Shown one piece after another: positions 10,401-20,649 of a stretch of DNA of 64,000 nucleotides. The stretch comes from Entoloma clypeatum (lineage: Eukaryota; Basidiomycota; Agaricomycetes; Agaricales; Entolomataceae). Each line of letters begins with the position of its first letter. Within the stretch, counting starts at the first letter, position 1. The DNA lies in contig OY751489.1 in assembly GCA_963565915.1 (NCBI GenBank), positions 1,550,001 to 1,614,000 on the forward strand. Direction: 5' to 3'. A program made the position numbers and the translations under genes. Under the pieces are notes generated by a model, which saw only the letters and a list, made by a program, of their open reading frames with translations, did no database searches and was not told the origin of the DNA.

Positions 10401-11356
10401 AACTCCACGGACTACCGGAGGCCATTGTCTCCGACCGCGGACCACAGTTTGTCGCCAAGTTCACGCGCGAACTATATAGGCTACTTGGCATTAAGATTGC
10501 TGCCTCGACAGCCTACCATCCGCAGTCGGACGGACAGACGGAGCGGGTCAATCAAGGATTGGAACAATATCTTCGCCTATTCGTCAATGAACGTCAAGAC
10601 GATTGGGACGAATGGCTTCCGATGGCTGAATTTGCATACAACAACCATGTTCACGCATCGACACGTCAAACTCCGTTCTACATTGACACCGGCCGCCATC
10701 CACGCATGGGATTCGAACCTCGCGAGAAGCGGACGGAAATCGAGGCGGTAGCGGATTTCAGCGAGCGGATGAAGTCCGCTCTGGAAGAGGCTCGCGCAGC
10801 ACTAACAAAGGCAAAAGACGACATGGCGCGATACTACAACCAGCATCGGAGCACCACTCCGACATTCCGCCCGGGGGACAAGGTCTTTTTAGACTCATCG
10901 GACCTCAAAACCACCCGACCCACAAAAAAACTTGCACATCGGTACGTAGGCCCTTTCCCAGTGGTCCGACCTGTCGGAACACATGCCTACGAACTTCGCC
11001 TTCCCCCTTCCATGTCCCGCATTCACCCAGTATTCCACGTCGTCAAACTTTCACTAGTTCCCGACGACCCTTTCCGACGCCAAGTCCGCTCTCCTCCGCC
11101 TCCGACGGTAGTGGGAGAAGAATTGGAGTATGATGTTGAAAACCTCTTGGACAGCCGACTGCATCGAGGCAAGCTTCAATTCTTGGTCAAATGGAAGGGA
11201 TATGGCTACGAAGAGAATTCCTGGGAAGCAGAAGACAATGTCCACGCTCCGCGCCTACTCCGCGACTTCTACCGACGTCATCCGGGAGCTCCGCGTCGGA
11301 TCTCCGCTGCGATATTCGACTCGTTTCGCCTGACACGTCGAGACGCCGTGCCTTGA
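7286..11356 (+). CDS. pol: Pol polyprotein of G1 (PR-RT-RNaseH-IN-chromodomain)
   Basis: The open frame encodes about 1,356 residues; the true N-terminus is set by frameshifting from gag within the 166-bp overlap, so the first residues listed may not be translated this way. Domains in order: aspartic protease (LLDSGATGSF, about residue 147), an acidic linker (about 290-320), reverse transcriptase (YLDDILIF, about 549), RNase H (VEADSSDFATG, about 695), integrase with HHCC finger (HH...CDSCLRTK, about 918-965) and DDE core (VDFI near 988, SDRGPQF near 1,049, GQTERVNQ near 1,085), and a C-terminal chromodomain (FLVKWKGYGYEENSW, about 1,280-1,330), which in other chromoviruses steers integration to modified chromatin. 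All catalytic residues are present and there is no internal stop. The stop codon lies 11 bp before the 3' LTR. Confidence 0.96.
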   Translation: MPPSLRRPIHDDGGTRRVYHGTTRGQGRGGRQLRSAHGVCGVGGRTGGFSSSQRVNSAPSLSTKNRYAALFMEQYDPIPSISKPANDPIVAPNSANPIRIRFSKWERRLPKQYVLAAAARSDNSLELDIVLETTDTKDILSQKALLDSGATGSFIERTLVEKHRLSTRKLQRAIPVYNIDGTPNEAGAITEVLDVVLRYRDHSERTQLAVTSLGKQEIVLGFTWLKEHNPEVDWTSGEVKMSRCPARCRTCQQEAAQERKERKFEQVRIRACRMGSTPTSGLEEEAPRGPWVEDVTEGEETEELAEDDEEEDEFEEGDRLFVGTVPAEAEFIRASSNISQRLSEAFLSNQKPKSFRDSVPDHLFDFEDVFSKTSFDTLPEERTWDHAIELVPDASPAGCKVYPLAPNEQKELDAFLEENLATGRIRPSKSPMASPVFYIKKKDGSLRLVQDYRSLNSKTIKNKYPLPLISELINKLQRAQYFTKLDIRWGYNNVRIKPGDEWKAAFRTNRGLYEPLVMFFGLTNSPSTFQTMMNEIFQDLITEGVVCVYLDDILIFTETLAEHRRVTRIVLERLREHKLYLKPEKCEFEQTCIEYLGLIIEQGRVEMDPVKVAGVAEWPAPTNVREVQSFLGFTNFYRRFIEGFSDIARPLFELTKKGHLWSWKEGEVSAFAELKRRITSAPILVLADHRKEWRVEADSSDFATGAVLSQPTEDGKWHPVAFYSKSLSPVERNYEIYDKEMLAVVRALEEWRHFLEGAEKTVEIWTDHKNLEYFMTAQKLNRRQARWSLYLARFDFKMHHRPGKSMGKSDALSRRADHGDGSRDNENIILLRPELFAVRAMRGVTVQGEERDVLCQVRQGIREGLLEDSVAEVVRSLPTVGAGSVRSAEWRQAEGLLYFRDRIYVPNNPQLRHRILTQHHDTPVAGHPGRWKTLELVSRNYWWPHMSRLIGQYCKTCDSCLRTKVRRTPPSGELNPLPVPTERWQVTSVDFITELPEAHGYDAIMVVVDSVGKRGHFIPTHSDISALGTARSYIQNVWKLHGLPEAIVSDRGPQFVAKFTRELYRLLGIKIAASTAYHPQSDGQTERVNQGLEQYLRLFVNERQDDWDEWLPMAEFAYNNHVHASTRQTPFYIDTGRHPRMGFEPREKRTEIEAVADFSERMKSALEEARAALTKAKDDMARYYNQHRSTTPTFRPGDKVFLDSSDLKTTRPTKKLAHRYVGPFPVVRPVGTHAYELRLPPSMSRIHPVFHVVKLSLVPDDPFRRQVRSPPPPTVVGEELEYDVENLLDSRLHRGKLQFLVKWKGYGYEENSWEAEDNVHAPRLLRDFYRRHPGAPRRISAAIFDSFRLTRRDAVP

Positions 11357-11367
11357 AGGGGGGGTGA

Positions 11368-11800
11368 TGTAAGGGCAACCACTTTCACTTTTCACTTTTC
11401 CTTTCCTTTCTTCCTTTCCTTTCTATTCCACCATCTCCGACGTCCTCCGATCGTATCCGCTGTCTCCGACATCTTATCCGCCTCTCCGCATCCGACGACT
11501 CCGCCCCCATCCACTACTCCGCACGTCGGATCGCAGGTACTATCATTCATCTCGTTTCCATTCATCTCCCATCCCTACTCCCGACCATTACTCATCATTC
11601 CTATGTCTCGTTTTATCTTTTATTTCATATCTCATTTTACTATTTATCTCGCTAGCTTGCAGGGGAATCCTTAGAACTTTCTCTTCGGATCTCCCTTGCA
11701 AGGTGTGTGTTGTATTACTTATCAGACTGCTCAATCTAATCTTCGGATCTCCCTTGCAAGTATCTGAGTTTGAGTCTTGGATCGTAAGGTCGCCCTTACA
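11368..11800 (+). repeat. G1 3' LTR, 433 bp
   Basis: Same length as the 5' LTR, with one base difference seen by eye (A versus G). It is followed by the GCCTG duplication at 11,801-11,805. Confidence 0.96.
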
Positions 11801-13322
11801 GCCTGATCAAGAGATGGCTGACGTTTTTGGTACTAATTGTAAGATTTTATTTTATTTCCTCCCTTGATTTGATTCTGACATATGTTTAGCTTCTGTTTCT
11901 TTAGATCAATCCGTGGTGGTCTTGCCTCTGTTCTCTGGTCTTGGGGAGGCTTTGCCCCCGTCTCTTGATTCTTGCTTTTCTGGGGAGGCTGTACCCCCTT
12001 CTGTTTTTGCTTCCGGGGATGCTGTACCCCCATCGTCTGAAATCGTAGACCCACGTACCCCACCTAAGCGTAGTTTAGATGTAGTAATGCAATCTCCCGG
12101 TAGTGCTGAGCACCAGGATATTGACATGTCTCCTCGTGCAAACTTGCACTCTCTGCAAGGTGCTTCGCGCACTGAGGGTGGTTTCATTCGTGGTCAGGCA
12201 TTGGGTAACACTATGAACCATGCTGATTTTGAATACAACCAATCTACTACTGCACCACCCAATGTCAAGGGTACTGTACATGTGTACAAGTCTAAGGAAT
12301 CTGAACGTAGCAATCCGAGGGCTATGAAGTCTTCAATGACTATTCGAATTCCTGTAAACAGTTCTCTTGGTCCCGTTCTTCACAAACTGGGCAATTTATA
12401 CTCACCTGTGAAGAATGAAAATCATAGGATCTATGTGTACACAAATGAGGAGACTTGGGACATAAAGGGTCGCTATACTGCTGCACTCTCAGATGATGAT
12501 ACAGTGGATTGGAAGTTTAATGATCATGGATATGTTTTACATCTTTTTGTGAGTTTTACTATTCATATTGATTGAAGTATATCTCTGATACAAATACTTT
12601 TAGGCTGAATCATCTGAATCATCTATCTCTACACAAATTCCAACATCTTCTACTATCCCCCCTCTCATGACTGAACCTTCTGTATCCAACGACACATCTG
12701 AATCTCGTGGACTTTCTCTTTTCACCTCTGTTCAACAATCTATGATTGAACAGTTGAAGATTGAGTCTATCTATTTGGATCGCAAAAATCATACTTTGTG
12801 CTATGCATATTCAAAATATCAAGAATTTTGTCGTGCTCAGGCTCTGCTGAATGAAATGCAGAACAATCTAACTTGGAAAGGTGCTGGTAAACAGAGTGAT
12901 TTGAGAGGCATCTTTGCTTCTTCATCCTATTTCTATTCCAATTATGAACCCTTCAAATTTGTTGCAAAATATCCATCTCTGGTAGACTGGTTGGAGAACA
13001 CTGAAGGCCGTCTATCTGACGATGAAATCTGGGGATTTTCTGAGGATTATAATCTTGGATCTGTGAAGAAGTTTCTGCATCAGCAAGGGGAATTGAAGTC
13101 TAAGATTGATGAAAAGGCTGAAGAAGTGGAGAAACAGTCTAAAAAGAAGGGAAAGTCTAAGCCAGCTGTGGAAAAGCAGAGTTCTGCTGCTGAAGGGAAA
13201 AAGTCTAAGGTGGTCAAAAAGAAGCAGGGTGAAGGCTCTGAAAGCAGCGGCAAGAAAGCAAAGAAGTAGTAAGTTGATACAACTTATAATTTTTAATTTG
13301 TGTTTGAGTTTTAGTAGTTTGT

Positions 13323-15608
13323 TACAGATCTTGTATGCATTTTGTTCTCAATGGCTAGCTGCAATATTCTTTTGGCTTTGGACTTGGGCTTCTGTTGGCA
13401 TTCAGGTCTTAATTCGATTCAAATCACTTTGGATTATTCTGGCATTGGCCTTGCTGCCAGTTACTTGTGCTTATAATCCTGAACAAGGATTTCCTGAGAT
13501 TTCATTTCAGGACTTTAGTATCTTTGTATCAGAAAATTTCAATTCTAAAATCTCACTGAGTACAGTACTCATGGCTTTGCTCACTATGACCAACAACCCA
13601 GATTTGCTTAGTCTTCATGCTAAAGACATGACATCTAGTCATTTATCTTTCACTGGTTGGATGACTTCACTTGCTTTTATTATAATACAATTACTGGGTG
13701 ATAACGAGGCATCCTTGTTTTTTTCTGAAACAAGCACATTCAAAAAGAAGAATGAACAAGGGCAAATTAATGTCTTGAGCAAACAACTTGATGCATTTGC
13801 TCAATTGTTACATCTGTATCCTGTACGACAAAATGGTGAATTCAAAGGCAAACTGAAATCTGTTTCTCATACTGCTATTGAACCAATATATGTATTGGCT
13901 CCAAACACACCTGTTTGTTTGATGACATCTTGCAATTTTCATGTACTCAAACATGAAACTCGGAACGTTGATATTCCTCATATTAAACTGATCAAAGGCA
14001 CTACTATTCATGATCAAGCCTATATAGTTTCTGGAAAGTGTTTTAAATGCAACACTATATACTATGCTGATCATGAACGATCACTTGACAACAATACAGC
14101 AAAGCGATTATACTTGGAGTCTGCTCAATATCTTAAAGCTGGTCAAACACTTTGGGTTGATCGTATTTTTTCTAAAACAGTGTTAAATGCCATGTATAGC
14201 TTTCATGGATCCACTGCAGCTTATATGGAGTTTTGGAATAATAGCTTTGGCAATTCTGAACTGGATCTGAGTCATCAGCAAATCTGGAAAGTGTTTATTG
14301 AAGAGTCTACTCATATGATTGCTGCTGAATCAAATCAAATCTTGATTCTGGAGATAATATTTCAATTGACAAGATAACTCAAAAAGCATATGAAGAACTA
14401 TGTGCAGATGGAAAAATTGCTTTGGCTACTGATCATACTTGTACTGAATGTACTTAGCCATATAAACAACATGCCGAATTTCTAACTGGCGATGATCCTG
14501 CTGCTGTTGTTAGCATTGATGAAAATGCTCCAGTTCCTGTTTTAACTGGTGAATTTGCTCTTGATGCTGCTCTTGATCAGCAACGTGCTCAACAAAATGC
14601 TACCAATCGAAATATACCACTTGTTAACTTTGTTAATTCTCTTGGCAACTCTGGCATGTGTAACATGATTGTTATGGATGGCATTGTTATGGGTGTACAA
14701 CACTGTGCTTTTGAAACTGTTCACAATTACTATACAACATGCGTGGAGGAGTCTTCTGCCATGATCATGACATTGAATATGGTGATAAGTGTTGTATTAA
14801 GAACTGTAACACTAGGAAAATAAATGGTACTCAGGCTTGTGCTGAACATCAGCCAGACTGGCAGTGACATGTTCAACGACAAACTCAGGATAATTTCTCT
14901 GGAGCTCGCAGAGTATTGCAAAGAGCTGCAAATGAAAATCAATCTTGGCAACCACAACAAAGATCTTATGTTCAGCCACATGATGAAGATGCTGATGGTA
15001 TCACTATACAATCAAATTACTTTACCGCTGCTCAGTTTTACTGCGTTGAAACTATATGCAAGCCCTGTGGTGTTGTAGTAGCTTGGACAAAATTTGCTCA
15101 TTCTGAATCTCCAACCAATATTCTCAACTTTTTAAATAAAGTCTATTCTGAAAAGAATACTTGACCATCCTATGTTTGCATTGACAAAGCTTGCTTGGTG
15201 CTTCGAACTGCCATTGCCAATCCCATCTACAATGATTGGTTGGATACATCAAGATTGATTGTTGATGTTTATCACTATAAAAATCATCATACTTCAGTTT
15301 ACTTGTGTCGAAAATGGTGTAATCCAGCACCTTTAAATGGTTCTGCACCAAATCTTGTGGTAATAGCTCAGGATGATCACAACAATCCTTACTACAAACG
15401 TGCATTCAATACACAAGTATGTATCTTTTATATAAAGCTTGTTATTTATTAATTTTTGAATCAGGCTTGTGAACAATTCAATGCATGGTTGGGTGGATTC
15501 GAATCTATTATGAAGAGAATGACTGGAGAAAACTTTGATTGGTTTATACATGTTATGCTTTTTTATCACACCCAACAGGTTTTAAAAAGACAAGCTAAAA
15601 GAGAGTAG
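13323..15608 (+). pseudogene. KDZ-superfamily transposase relative with CxC5/CxC6-like cysteine clusters (unit I)
   Basis: The translated remains match what is known of Kyakuja-Dileera-Zisupton transposases of basidiomycetes. An N-terminal part (ISLSTVLMALLTMTNNPDLL; start not fixed, with in-frame ATG at 13,571) is followed by a CxC5-like cluster (SGKCFKCNTIYYADHER, then GQTLWVDRIFSKTVLNAMYS). A possible first catalytic Asp follows in VMDGIVMG (14,677), then a CxC6-like cluster (GVFCHDHDIEYGDKCC), a second Asp in VCIDKACLV, the motif LCRKWCNPAP, and a Glu in TQACEQFNAWLGGFE after a 48-bp intron (15,417-15,464). It is broken by frame changes near 14,340 and 14,714 and by stops at 14,455, 14,865 and 15,162. 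Unit II carries the same breaks, so inactivation predates the duplication. Domain naming is from memory of family motifs, not a search. Confidence 0.72.
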
Positions 15609-15671
15609 TTTAGTGATACAAATTGTTAAATCTATTATTGACTTGAAGATTTTTTGGTTCAAAATTTCAAA

Positions 15672-15962
15672 ATATGATCAGATTCCGGTCGGATTCCAGT
15701 AGGAATGTAGCGGAATTCCTCAGGAATTTCTCTTTTACATCTTGTAAAAAAGATTTCTCAAATTCCTTAGAATTCCGATGATTCCTATCGGAATTTAGCA
15801 TTCTGATCAGAATCTGAGCAGAATATAGTGGAATTCCCCTAAGGAATTTTCTGTTTGAACACTTTCTAAAAATATTTTTGAATTCCTCTGGATTCCGATC
15901 AGATTCCTGTGGAATTTCAGATTCCAATCGGAATCCTCTGGAGGATGTGGGGGAGTGTAAAG
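15672..15962. repeat. Right subterminal repeat cluster and TIR of the KDZ-like element
   Basis: Repeated GGAATTC, GATTCCGATCGGAAT-like motifs in both orientations mirror the left cluster at 4,018-4,232 and end in GATGTGGGGGAGTGTAAAG, the inverted terminal repeat. Confidence 0.65.
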
Positions 15963-16018
15963 TACTGCAAATTTCCCCCAATGTGATGCACAATAACCTC
16001 AAATCTACTATCAATCTA

Positions 16019-16390
16019 CTAAACATCATCTATGTTATCCAACCCTGAGCTGTCATCCTCATCATCTGTCTCACCAGTGTGGCCCTGGAGCTCAAGACGG
16101 GCCTGCTGCTCAACCTCTCCCACAAGCTGGCGCATTGGTTCAACACTATCAACAACCCCTGCATTGCAGCTAGTAGGAGTCATGTCAACTTCTTGGTTTG
16201 TCTGAAAAAGAATTATGTACAGTGCACACTTAAACAGGGGCTTTCGCTGATTCATCATTACCTGTACATCCAAGTTCACCCAGCCCTGAAGGTCAGCATG
16301 GCTAATGAGATGAAGTTTCTTGGCCTCTGTCTCCGTGAATTCTACAGGGGCCAATGTCCCTGTGGACCATTCATTCACGCACCATGAAAT
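16019..16390 (-). pseudogene. 3'-terminal exons of an unrecognised minus-strand gene
   Basis: On the minus strand an exon (16,390-16,262; ISWCVNEWSTGTLAPVEF, then ADLQGWVNLDV) is joined across a 60-bp intron (16,202-16,261, GTAATG...TTTCAG, phase 0) to a last exon (16,201-16,019) with an acidic tail (ETDDEDDSSGLDNIDD) and a TAG stop. An acceptor AAG precedes the first exon. The upstream exons are absent: a minisatellite element starts at 16,443, 52 bp away. The intron length is a multiple of three, so the frame also reads through it. I do not recognise the protein. The copy in unit II is 34,274-34,645. Confidence 0.4.
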
Positions 16391-16442
16391 CTTAAAACAA
16401 GAAGTGAGGCAAAAGAAATTGTGGTTGGAGGTCACTTATGAG

Positions 16443-18720
16443 TAGTGTTTCAAGGTTCAGTCCAATAAAACTGGAACCAGACCAGACTGAACCAAAAATG
16501 AACCGAAATAGACCAAGAATGTCTTGCTGAATTGGGATGGCCCCAGTCTTTGGTCTCAAGCAAGAATTTTTTCTTTGAAAACCAGTAAAAGACCGGTTGA
16601 GACCGGTATAAACCAGTCTTTTGTGTGCTGGTACAGGGTCTATATATGTATATACACGGCAGGGTATTGGGCATGAATGGGTGTGAGTACAGGCCATTGC
16701 GCTCGAGTGGGGCCATTGGGCTCAAGTGGTGGGCATTGTATGTGAGTCGAGGCCGTTGGGCATGAAGGGAGGGCATTGGGTGTGAGTCAAGGCCATTGGG
16801 CACAAGAAAGGGCCTTTGGGCTCAAGAATTGGTGGGTTGAAGCCGTTGGGCATAAATGGAGGGCGTTAGGCGCGAATTGAGGCCGTTGGGCACGAGTGGG
16901 GGCCGTTGGGCATGAGTGAGGGGTTGGATGTGAGTCGAGACTGTTGGGCGCAAGAGAGGGCCCTTGGGCATGAGAGGGCTGGCAGAGTCAGATGGTGAAT
17001 TGGGCAAAGGGTTTGGCCCAGAAAGTCAGCCAAAAGCAAACAAGGGCAAATAGCCTGCCCTTGTTTGGATGTGCATCACACACACATCAAATGTGTCAAA
17101 GAAATGTAAACACACTTACAAAAAACATTGCACATCTGCCTACATGTCTTACACAGGAGCAACACAGTTTGTGCACGATATCAATTAAGTACTATAGCAT
17201 CATATGTCACTTTCTATGTATTTATTTTGTGAATTTCTGCCACAGAATTTATGATATAGTGATGCGGTGCTCCCACCAAATAATAGTAAACAATGTGCAG
17301 AATGCATTGCGCAGGCACATGGGCCCCTTCCTCATAGTCTAATAATAGATTGAGGTAATAGAACTATACATGGGATATGTATTTACCTTCTGAAATACCT
17401 TATATAAATTTTAGAAGTCCAGATCAGATAGGAATAATCAAATGTGCATATTTCAGTAAAGGTGTTATATCTCCATAATGAATGCATCAAATTTGAGAAA
17501 ACAAATGTGCTGGGAGGTGCCCCGAATGAGGAGAATCCAATCCTGAAATAAAAAATTTTGGTGAAATTTTCGATCTATCTTTGCTCATATTCATCTTATG
17601 AAGTCCTTTAATTTTATTTGAAGGGTCTCAATAGGCTCACATACAATGATTCAATAGCATATATATATTACAGGTAGTTTAAAGTGGTTGTGGAAAGGAG
17701 GAAGCAAGAAAATACTGGTTTTTGTATTTGAAGGAACTCATGATGCACTGTTTATCATGATTTACAGTGTGTTTTGTGTATTATTTTGCAGTACAGACTT
17801 TCTACCATACATATCTCATGTATCTAACTGTTTAAATACTTACTATTAGCTTTTGAGTATCTCTACATAGGTTTAGAACTATTTTTAGGACTTACAGTGC
17901 CACAGATTGGGCATTGATGGTGTGAGTTGCAACGGCGCGCGTCGCTCGGCATTGATGCTAAGCACTCTCAGCAATTGCCGAAAGTCAAACCATACATAAA
18001 TCAACAGCCAGCCAAATGTTCCCATACTTTTTTTATCCCCCACCTCCACTCCACCCAGCCACTTCCCCTTCCCAATGGCTGCCTCTCGTGCACAACAACC
18101 CCCTCTAGTGCCCAACACCGTCGACTGACACCCAACGGCCCCTCTCAGTGCCCAATGCATGCCCAATGGCTGCCCCTCATGAGTCGTACTCTTACTAGTG
18201 CCCAATGGCCCTCTCTAACGCCCAACTGCCCTCTCTGATGTCCAACGGTGTCAAGGCGTGCCCAACGGCACCTTCTCATGTCCAGCACTCCCCACTCATG
18301 CCCCACGGCCCTCTCTTGCCCCCAACAACACTCTTTTGTGCCTTATGACCTCCAACTCATGTGCAACACCCTCCCTTCATGCTCAACACCCTGCCTTTGA
18401 GTCCAACAGCCCCCCACTCGTCTCACTTGCACCCAATGGCGTCCACTCGCGCCCAATGGAGTCAGATGGCGAGACTCAGACAATACGCGCATGCGCCGTC
18501 CAGTAGCACACTTGTAGCCTAGTACAGTACATATTATGAGTCTGGACCAGTTTAAACTGGTCCAGTCTCATCAGACCTGAATACATGGACTGGTCAGACT
18601 GGTCTCTCACCGGTCTGGTCCGGTTTTCCAAGGTGACTATGTAAAATTGAGACCGGTGCGGTCCTCGGTCCTTTCTTTTCGGGGGTCAAAAATGAGACCA
18701 AACCAAACTTTCAATCACTA
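16443..18720. mobile_element. Minisatellite-bearing element A, about 2.28 kb (unit I)
   Basis: It starts TAGTGTTTCAAGGTTCAGTC and ends TTTCAATCACTA, so the termini are TAGTG...CACTA as in the hAT MITEs here. Behind each end lies CCAGTC/CCGGTC-rich subterminal sequence, then arrays of a roughly 20-bp unit (GTTGGGCATGAGTGG-like at 16,660-16,990, its complement CCCAACGGCC-like at 18,050-18,480) in opposite orientation around a core of about 1 kb (17,000-18,000). An 8-bp TSD was not found. A near-identical copy in the opposite orientation is 50,904-53,964. Apparent ORFs rich in MPNG or CPT repeats are translations of the minisatellite. The class is probably non-autonomous hAT. Confidence 0.55.
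18542..18565. repeat. 24-bp perfect palindrome
   Basis: A perfect palindrome centred on TTTAAA with GGACCAG/CTGGTCC arms lies in the subterminal region of element A. The unit II copy is 36,797-36,820. Confidence 0.9.
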
Positions 18721-20612
18721 TTCTTACCCCCACCATCTCCCTCTCAACATGAGTGCTTTCCCCTCTCGTGTTCCACCACACGTCTGTAGCGCCCAATGGC
18801 CTCCCCTTGACCCCAACCCTCGTCCCACGTGCCCACTCTGACACCAAGTGTCGTTCTGTGTGTCCAACAGCCCTCTGTAGTGCCCAATGGCCTCCCCTCG
18901 AACCCAACCATCACCCCACACCCAATGGCCCTCTGTAATGCCCAACAGCCCTCTGTAATGCCCAACGGCCTGCCCTGACGCCGTTGGGCATGAGTGGACG
19001 CGACATGTTGGGCATCGTTGGGCGCGAGTGGGCGTGTTGGGCATGAGTGGATGCTGTTGGGCATGAGTGGATGCTGTTGGGCATGAGTGGATGCTGTTGG
19101 GCATGAGTGGACATTGTTGGGCGCGAGTGGACGCTGTTGGGTGCGAGTGAGACAAGTGGGGGGCTGTTGGGCTCAAAGGCAGGGTGTTAGGCATGAGTTG
19201 AGGCTGTTGGGCGCAAAAAGGGGCTGTTGGGCACTAGAGGGGGCTGTTGGGCGGCAGAGGGGGCCATTGGGCACGAGTGGAGGCTGTTGGGCTCGAAGGG
19301 ACGGCATTGGGCGGGAGTGGACGGCGTTGGGCATTAGAGGCCGCCAGTGGGCATGAGAGTGGGCCATTGGGCATGAGTGGTGGCTGTTGGGTGGAGGTGG
19401 TGGCCAGATGGAGTGGAGGTGGGGGAAAAGAAAACTGTGGGAACATTTTGCTGGCAATCAACTTATGGTTCGAGTTTCGGCGATTGCCAAAAATGCTGGG
19501 CAGTCAATGCCGAGCGATGCACATCGTCGAAACTTGTACTCTCGATGCCCAAACCATGGCACCACCAGTCCCAAAAATTATTCATAACTTATGTAGAGAT
19601 ACTTGAAACCAATAGTAAGTATATATACAGTTACATATATTAGCTATGTCTGGTAGAGAGTCTATGTAGCAGAATGATGTATCGAAACACCCTGTAAATC
19701 GTGATAAACAGTGCAGCATGAGTTCCCTTGAACACAAAAAGCAACATTTCTTACTTCTTCCTTTCCACAACCACATTAGATTACATGTAATATATATATA
19801 CTATTTAACCATTGCATGTGAACCTATTGAGACCATTCAAACACAATTCAAGGTCTTTATAAGGTGAATATGAGCAGAATAGGTCGAAAATTTGACCAAA
19901 AATTTTTATTTCAGATTTGGATTCTCCACATTCAGAGGATCTTATAGCACATTTGTTTTTCAAATTTGGTTGATTCATTATGGAGATATAACATGTTTAC
20001 TGAAATCTGCACATTTCATTATTTCTATCATATCTAGACTTCTAAAAATTATACAAAGTGTGTCAGAAGGTGAATACATATCCCATAAGTAGTTCTATCA
20101 CTTTAAGCTATTATTAGGCTATGAGGAAGGCACTGCGCGCGCCTGTGCAATGCATTTTGTGCATTGTTTACTATTATTTGTTGCAGAGCATGGCACCTCT
20201 ATAACTTAAAATCTGTGGCAAAATTTCAGAAAAACAATACATATTGAGTGAGATATAATCCCCTCCTACATAATTGATATAGTAGAAACCCTTACTTGTT
20301 CCTGTGTAGACATAATAAGCAGATGTGCGATGTTTTTGGGGATTTGTTTACATGTATTTGACACATTTGATGCGCGCTTGATGCACATCATCCAACGTCG
20401 AAACAACGCATCCACCCATTTCTGACCTTGCAATGAGGGGCACACATGTTGAAAAGGTTAAAATATATTTATAGATTTTATTGAAAGCCTGTGTCTACAT
20501 GTGATCGGGGCAGGGGGGGGGGTGCACACACCTTTTGTCTTTTTTGGCTGGTTGTGCCTATTTGGGAAGTGAAAAAGTGGGTATGGAGAGTGAGTGAGCA
20601 AGAAATTACAAT
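18721..20612. mobile_element. Second, divergent minisatellite element A' (inverted, partial)
   Basis: It has CCCAAC-type units at 18,780-18,980, then an abrupt orientation switch to GTTGGGC-type units (18,983-19,395), including consecutive exact 20-bp units GTTGGGCATGAGTGGATGCT at about 19,038-19,097. A diverged core in inverse orientation to element A follows (about 19,420-20,400), and then a G-rich run near 20,505-20,522. The terminal repeats are not recognisable. No gene is seen. Confidence 0.5.
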
Positions 20613-20649
20613 GGTTTCGTGGCTTAGTTGGTTAAGTTGTTAGAATAAT
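20613..20649 (+). other. tRNA-like 5' half cut by the gypsy LTR
   Basis: GGTTTCGTGGCTTAGTTGG followed by TTAAGT resembles the 5' half of a eukaryotic tRNA gene (valine-type acceptor strand GGTTTCG, TG linker, a D-arm that can pair GCTT with AAGT, and a Pol III A-box). The LTR begins 37 bases in, so the anticodon region and 3' half are missing. It could also be the head of a tRNA-derived SINE or chance similarity. Confidence 0.3.

Larger units (their letters stand above)
5703..11800 (+). mobile_element. Intact Ty3/gypsy chromovirus, 6,098 bp (G1)
   Basis: The structure is complete: 433-bp LTRs with TGTAAGGGC...GCCCTTACA ends, a self-priming PBS, gag, pol with protease, RT, RNase H, integrase and chromodomain, a polypurine tract (GAAGGGGGGG just before 11,368) and a 5-bp TSD. 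The only LTR difference I see is CCGACAACTCC in the 5' LTR versus CCGACGACTCC in the 3' LTR. The element is present in unit I only, so it inserted after the segmental duplication. It is CpG-rich, unlike the decayed gypsy copies nearby. It belongs with chromodomain elements such as MarY1, Tf1 and sushi. Confidence 0.96.
4401..13269 (+). pseudogene. Accessory gene of the KDZ-like element (unit I), disrupted by gypsy insertion
   Basis: This is the same gene as the intact copy at 28,759-31,524, where the protein is described. Exons by correspondence are 4,401-4,666, 4,716-4,826, 4,882-5,702, then after the insertion 11,806-11,838, 11,890-12,548 and 12,604-13,269. The chromovirus at 5,703-11,800 entered exon 3 within the Ser/His/Ala-rich repeat region, and a stop (TAA at 5,705) follows two bases into the LTR. 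The reading frame on both sides is otherwise open. One residue in exon 4 differs from unit II (Arg here, Cys there). Confidence 0.75.
4018..15962 (+). mobile_element. KDZ-like DNA transposon (unit I), interrupted by a gypsy element
   Basis: A perfect 19-bp terminal inverted repeat, CTTTACACTCCCCCACATC, lies at 4,018-4,036 and as its complement at 15,944-15,962. Imperfect inverted similarity runs further inward, and possibly a few bases outward to an AAATTT. Inside are arrays of GGAATTCCGATCGGAATC-like subterminal repeats at both ends, an accessory gene, and a KDZ-type transposase relative. Without the 6,103-bp insertion the element is 5,842 bp. I could not find a convincing target-site duplication, so the outer ends are uncertain by perhaps 15 bp. 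The transposase gene is broken, so the element is probably immobile. Confidence 0.7.

Noticed and set aside
13106..13322. N-terminal extension of the transposase frame overlapping the accessory gene
   Set aside because: It is the out-of-frame shadow of the Lys-rich C-terminus of the accessory gene and unlike any KDZ N-terminus I know.
4018..15962. A target-site duplication for the KDZ-like element (CAAATTT near both ends)
   Set aside because: The AAATTT blocks are palindromic and also fit an extension of the inverted repeat, so they cannot be called a TSD.
16992..17342. 116-residue ORF in the core of element A, identical in element B
   Set aside because: Identity is explained by recent copying of the whole element. 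Element C has a changed, shorter version, and the composition is not protein-like.
16705..19461. Many ORFs of 60-160 residues with MPNG, CPT or GHYRG repeats on both strands
   Set aside because: They are translations of the 20-bp minisatellite in several frames, with no family or codon signal.
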